Below, piece after piece: positions 60,532 to 64,000 of a stretch of DNA of 64,000 nt (the first letter of the stretch is position 1; each line of letters opens with the position of its first letter). Source of the stretch: an uncultured Lachnospiraceae bacterium (GTDB lineage Bacteria; Bacillota; Clostridia; Lachnospirales; Lachnospiraceae). A program made the translations under genes and the position numbers. Location: the NCBI GenBank assembly GCA_905235745.1, contig CAJOMN010000001.1, positions 248,001-312,000 of the forward strand, given 5' to 3'. The notes beneath the pieces are model-generated. The model had not been told where the DNA came from. It was given only the letters and a program-made list of their open reading frames with translations, and made no database searches.

Positions 60532-61908
60532 GTCGCTCACAATATTCTGCATCCATATCCCGCTCGCCGATATCGCAAATCCGATAAATACCTTGATAAG
60601 CGCGGTTCCCTCACATATCGCATAGATGCTTACAATACCCAGTCCCGTATATCTTGTGAGAACAAATGCAAGCGGAACTCCGACCGCCATCAGAAAACCG
60701 CTGTCAAACAGAAATGTTATGATCGTCTTGCCGCCAGCCCTCACAGTAAAATACAGGCTGTGGCACAGACCGAACAGCGGCATCAGTATCCCCGTCACAC
60801 GGAGAAAATCACCGGCAAGTGATTTTACCTCCGGTGTAGTATTGTAGAATTCCGGAAGGTACGGAGCCAGCATATATACCACGCATCCCATCACAATGCA
60901 GGATACGGTGACAAATGCGTTGATCTTCAGTCCCGTATCCTTTGCCTCGTCCATCCTCCCCGCGCCGAGGAGCTGTCCGACCATTATCGCAACCGCATCT
61001 CCGAATGCAATAAAGCATATCGAGAATACGTTAAGGAAGGTGGAATTGATGTTCAGAGCGGCTACAACCGCCAGTCCGCGAGTCGAATAGCTCTGTTTCT
61101 GCATTACGATGCCAAGCGACCACAGGCTTTCATTTATTATAAGCGGAAGCCCTGTAACGCAGACCTTACGGATCAGCGATCCGGAAACCGTAAGCGAAGC
61201 GTATGCACCGTTTATATACGGCTTGATATCATTGTGCCTGTGAGTCCACTGTATTACGATAACAGCCTGAACGATCCTCGATATGACCGTCGCCACACCG
61301 GCACCCGCAACTCCGAAAGCCGGCACACCGAACTTCCCGTATATGAGAATGTAATTAAGCACAAGATTAACAGATACAGCCACAAGGCTGGCTCTCATCG
61401 GTACGACCGTCTCCCCGGTCTCGCGGAGCGTCGAAGAATAGACAAATTCGGCCGCCTGGGGCAAAAGCCCCGCAAGCATTATCATCATGTATACATGCCC
61501 ATACCGCAATGTCGCCCCCAGATCTCCGGATTGCGATCCTTCATGCAGGTAGAAAGAGATGAGGGTTTTGTCGGCAAAGCCGAATAAACCCAGTCCCAGA
61601 AGCATTATGATTCCGCAGATCACAATCTTGATCCTGAACGTCTGTCTGACTCCCTCTTCATTCCCCTGGCCGAAATACTGTGCGGTAAATATGCCCGCTC
61701 CGCTTATTGCGCCGAAAAGGCATAACTGGTACACAAACATCAGATCGTTTGCGATCGAAACGCCCGACAGCTGTTCTGTTCCTATGCGTCCGACCATAAG
61801 GTTATCAAGCATGTTGACAATGCTTGATATCGCATTCTGCAGCATGATCGGAAGCGTGAGCGTAAACAGGCTTTTATAGAATTGTTTAGTGCCGATAAGC
61901 TTATGCAT
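60529..61908 (-). CDS. MATE family efflux transporter
   Basis: A 459-residue membrane protein with about twelve spans in two MatE halves. Signatures include the start KSLFTLTLPIMLQNAISSIVNMLDNLMVGRIGTEQLSGVS, the QYFGQGNEEGVRQ loop, and FVYSSTLRETGETVVPMRASL (given as separate parts). It would export cationic drugs or metabolites with Na+ or H+. No ribosome binding site better than the one at MHKLIG was sought. Monocistronic. Confidence 0.92.
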   Translation of the reverse strand: MHKLIGTKQFYKSLFTLTLPIMLQNAISSIVNMLDNLMVGRIGTEQLSGVSIANDLMFVYQLCLFGAISGAGIFTAQYFGQGNEEGVRQTFRIKIVICGIIMLLGLGLFGFADKTLISFYLHEGSQSGDLGATLRYGHVYMMIMLAGLLPQAAEFVYSSTLRETGETVVPMRASLVAVSVNLVLNYILIYGKFGVPAFGVAGAGVATVISRIVQAVIVIQWTHRHNDIKPYINGAYASLTVSGSLIRKVCVTGLPLIINESLWSLGIVMQKQSYSTRGLAVVAALNINSTFLNVFSICFIAFGDAVAIMVGQLLGAGRMDEAKDTGLKINAFVTVSCIVMGCVVYMLAPYLPEFYNTTPEVKSLAGDFLRVTGILMPLFGLCHSLYFTVRAGGKTIITFLFDSGFLMAVGVPLAFVLTRYTGLGIVSIYAICEGTALIKVFIGFAISASGIWMQNIVSD

Positions 61909-61911
61909 GGT

Positions 61912-61936
61912 AAAAAAAATGACCGCATTGCGATCA
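61912..61936 (-). terminator. Intrinsic terminator after the tRNA trailer
   Basis: On the minus strand TGATCGC and GCGGTCA pair (one G-T) and are followed by eight T residues. It ends the transcript carrying tRNA-Thr and lies upstream of the MATE gene. Confidence 0.85.
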
Positions 61937-62057
61937 TAGAAGAATATATAAGGCGCTCCGCCTAAGGACGCTCGCCGATTTGGATTCGACTTCGTCGAAT
62001 GACGGCTCGCGGTGCAGACAGGCTCCTCCCACTTCGTGGGGCCCTCCTATCTGCATA
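61937..62057 (-). ncRNA. Structured 3' trailer of the tRNA-Thr transcript, possible small RNA
   Basis: Directly after the tRNA, on the minus strand, come a TGCAGATAGG/CCTGTCTGCA stem (62046-62055 with 62013-62022) containing a CCCAC/GTGGG hairpin and two GGAGG-type motifs in its internal loops, then an ATTCGAC/GTCGAAT hairpin (61984-62000) flanked by GCCG/CGGC, then AGGCG/CGCCT (61951-61963). Nothing codes here. It may be trailer sequence, a separate RNA, or a small repeat element. Confidence 0.5.
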
Positions 62058-62130
62058 TGCTGACGTCGGGAATCGGACCCGAGACCTCCGCACTACCAAT
62101 GCGGTGCGCTACCTACTGTGCCACGTCAGC
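62058..62130 (-). tRNA. tRNA-Thr, anticodon GGT
   Basis: A 73-base cloverleaf on the minus strand: acceptor GCTGACG/CGTCAGC, anticodon stem CCGCA/TGCGG with loop TTGGTAG (anticodon GGT), T stem TCGGG/CCCGA, discriminator A, no encoded CCA. Two oddities: an A-C mismatch at pair 12-23 in the D stem, and C instead of T at position 55 in the T loop (TCCGATT). Confidence 0.88.
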
Positions 62131-62168
62131 TAAACCGAAGAAATTTTATCATAGCGTATATATAAAAG

Positions 62169-64000
62169 TCAATTCACAACTTTATAATCGATCTCATGGA
62201 TCGTCACGGGCTCGTCAGAATTGAGCCAGACCGCGATATAGCACGGCTCGGTGCGCAAAACATTCAGTGTTGCCGATCCCGCTCCCCTGATGATATCGGT
62301 CTTGTCAACCTGCCCCGAGTTTTCATCAAGAAGCATCAGGCTTCCGATCACGTCGTTGTCGTTGCCGGCAGCACTGTCCTCTTCTCCGGTCTTATGTCCG
62401 CTCTCGTAATCAAGTGTAACACTGCACCCGGCATACGGAGCGTCCAGCAGAGGGCTTAACAGAACATAATTATCCACTCCGGTTGTTTCCAGATAGCCGT
62501 ACAGATCTATATCACCAAGATACCGGTAGCCTTCGGTATAGCAGTAATCTATGCTTTCGTCCATAACGTTATCATTAAGCGGGAAGCCGGATCTGTCATC
62601 AAATTTATTGGATCCCGCATGATAAAGGTGATAATCCTTAACATCCCCGACATACTGATAGGAACTGAGCTGGTATTCGCTTAAGACATTCTCCGGCTGC
62701 TGGTTCCATGTAACAGCCAGTATATTTTCATCGCCGTAATACGCCCTGTCATGCGCACACATATAGTTCTCTCTTGAGCGAAACGCATATGTCCCGTCAT
62801 CATGAGTCTCGATCGATACGACACGCAGCGACGGCTCCAGGCTCAGTGACAGCAGCCCGGCATTATCGTCATTTAAGAAAAATACCGTATCCACCCCGTT
62901 TGCTTTGGCATAGTCCAGCACCTCATGTATTCCCTGAAGTACTTCCGCATTTGCCCGGAAGCTTCGTATCACACCATGATCGGATATTGCGGCTGTAACG
63001 AGTACAAGCGCTGCAGTTAAGATAAGCAGCGTCTTCGAGAGGAGCTTCCGGCTTACCTTGTCAAAATAGTCCATTGCCACAGGTACGGACAGGATAAGAG
63101 GAACATATCCGGTAAACAGATACCTTTCCTGATATGCCCAGTCTCCGCTTGAATTGTCCGTAAGGCCAAGGACGAAAATATTCCATACGTAGATAATGGT
63201 CAGATATCGAAGGGCATTGGAATTCTCCTCTTCCCTGAACACATGCTTCAGGTTGAAAATAAGGAGCGCGATCACCGCAAAGGCAAATGCTATTATGATC
63301 AGCATCCGGATACCCTCCGGACTCATTACCTCCGGCTCCGCCCGATCCGCAAAGATACTCAGATGTCCCCAGAACACCGCGGTAAAATTATCAAACATAT
63401 CGCGCGGCAGGACAAGAGAATACCCGGTAACCTTAGGCGCATATCCCGTGATATGGGATACAAGAAGACCAATGGCATAGGATACAACAGTGACGGCTGT
63501 TACGACCAGTTTGGAGCGTTTTATATGCCCCAGTCCCTCTTCAGACAGCACTACCTCAAGCCCGTAGCAGAGTATTATCGGTATCAGCGAGACAAGGAGT
63601 ACGTATGTACCTCTTGAAAAGGCCGTAAGCATCGTAAAGAAGGCGTACAATACCATAAGTGCGATATATTTGCCGCGCCCGGCTCTTCCGTCCGTATCAT
63701 CCGGATACAGGAAGAGATCTATGGCAAGCAGTGTGACAAGTATGCAGACATTATAGAAGCTGCACTCATAAAACAGCATATTCGTATACTGCACCAGTCC
63801 GACCCTGAACGGGATCAGATATATAAGCATCGCAACATACCTGTATGCCTCCTTCACGCAGAGCTTGCGCAGAAGGTCATACATTACCCAGAGGGTCAGA
63901 GTCAGGAACACAACATTCGATATACCGTATGCCAGAAAGATATCATGAGTCAGACCATACAATGGCATGGCAAGCAGACACGACGTGTCAATATGCAGGA
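62169..64000 (-). CDS. Large membrane protein of the glycosyltransferase (GT-C/PMT-like) kind, 5' end outside the window
   Basis: About 610 C-terminal residues are visible and the frame is open to the window edge. About nine membrane spans (YVAMLIYLIPFRVGLVQYTNML, LVVTAVTVVSYAIGLLVSHITG, LLSKTLLILTAALVLVTAAIS) precede a 260-residue extracytoplasmic domain ending in a carbohydrate-module-like beta region. This layout is that of dolichyl/undecaprenyl-phosphate-dependent glycosyltransferases or similar cell-envelope proteins. The catalytic loop between the first two helices would lie beyond the window, so the call is tentative. Confidence 0.6.
   Translation of the reverse strand, partial: LHIDTSCLLAMPLYGLTHDIFLAYGISNVVFLTLTLWVMYDLLRKLCVKEAYRYVAMLIYLIPFRVGLVQYTNMLFYECSFYNVCILVTLLAIDLFLYPDDTDGRAGRGKYIALMVLYAFFTMLTAFSRGTYVLLVSLIPIILCYGLEVVLSEEGLGHIKRSKLVVTAVTVVSYAIGLLVSHITGYAPKVTGYSLVLPRDMFDNFTAVFWGHLSIFADRAEPEVMSPEGIRMLIIIAFAFAVIALLIFNLKHVFREEENSNALRYLTIIYVWNIFVLGLTDNSSGDWAYQERYLFTGYVPLILSVPVAMDYFDKVSRKLLSKTLLILTAALVLVTAAISDHGVIRSFRANAEVLQGIHEVLDYAKANGVDTVFFLNDDNAGLLSLSLEPSLRVVSIETHDDGTYAFRSRENYMCAHDRAYYGDENILAVTWNQQPENVLSEYQLSSYQYVGDVKDYHLYHAGSNKFDDRSGFPLNDNVMDESIDYCYTEGYRYLGDIDLYGYLETTGVDNYVLLSPLLDAPYAGCSVTLDYESGHKTGEEDSAAGNDNDVIGSLMLLDENSGQVDKTDIIRGAGSATLNVLRTEPCYIAVWLNSDEPVTIHEIDYKVVN

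Noticed and set aside
1-64000. CRISPR array or classic prophage
   Set aside because: No regularly spaced short repeats and no phage structural, integrase or lysis genes were seen.

Overview
The window reads as a chromosomal segment of an anaerobic Gram-positive Firmicute, most likely class Clostridia and probably Lachnospiraceae. This is inferred from strong GGAGG ribosome binding sites, lipoproteins with N-terminal lipoboxes, moderate GC by eye, the order tig-clpP-clpX-lon-engB, and an anaerobic (cbi-type) cobalamin pathway. No rRNA, CRISPR array, prophage or transposase was recognised. One tRNA (Thr, anticodon GGT) is present.

Layout. Positions 1-4.0 kb (minus strand) hold the start of malQ, a sugar-binding lipoprotein, a CDF cation transporter and an AI-2E-type membrane protein. 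Positions 4.0-10.2 kb hold a protein quality-control operon (trigger factor, ClpP, ClpX, Lon) ending in the GTPase EngB. Positions 10.36-30.4 kb hold one very long minus-strand cobalamin operon. It starts from a TTGAAA/TATGAT promoter and a cobalamin riboswitch with a downstream intrinsic terminator. It runs through cbiK, a BtuFCD-like importer, cobT, cobU, cobS, cobC, cbiB, cobD, cbiC, cbiD, cbiF, cbiG, cbiH, a cbiJ-cbiE-cbiT fusion and cbiA to a small cysteine-rich protein. Most genes overlap or abut. Two features stand out: CbiK is predicted to be a surface lipoprotein, and the importer ATPase is fused to cobyric acid synthase. CbiL, uroporphyrinogen methyltransferase, precorrin-2 dehydrogenase and a cobalamin adenosyltransferase are not in the window.

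Positions 30.5-53.9 kb are an accessory region of short, mostly single genes on both strands. It holds an acyltransferase, a hydrolase-glutathione peroxidase fusion, several GNAT acetyltransferases, a WYL regulator, a HipBA module, a rhodanese-TusA-DsrE fusion, a PDDEXK nuclease of the DUF1016 type, a Phd/RelE-type toxin-antitoxin pair, a frameshifted lipoprotein gene, a flavodoxin, and a membrane protein with three TPM-like domains beside a zinc-ribbon protein. Two near-identical repeats of about 95 bp bracket 38.85-43.4 kb.

Positions 54.0-60.4 kb (plus strand) hold a cupin, an iron-type alcohol dehydrogenase and a complete branched-chain amino acid ABC importer operon (livKHMGF). That operon has a clear promoter followed at once by a terminator-like leader hairpin. 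Positions 60.5-64 kb (minus strand) hold a MATE transporter, the tRNA-Thr with a highly structured 3' trailer and terminator, and a large membrane protein that runs off the window.
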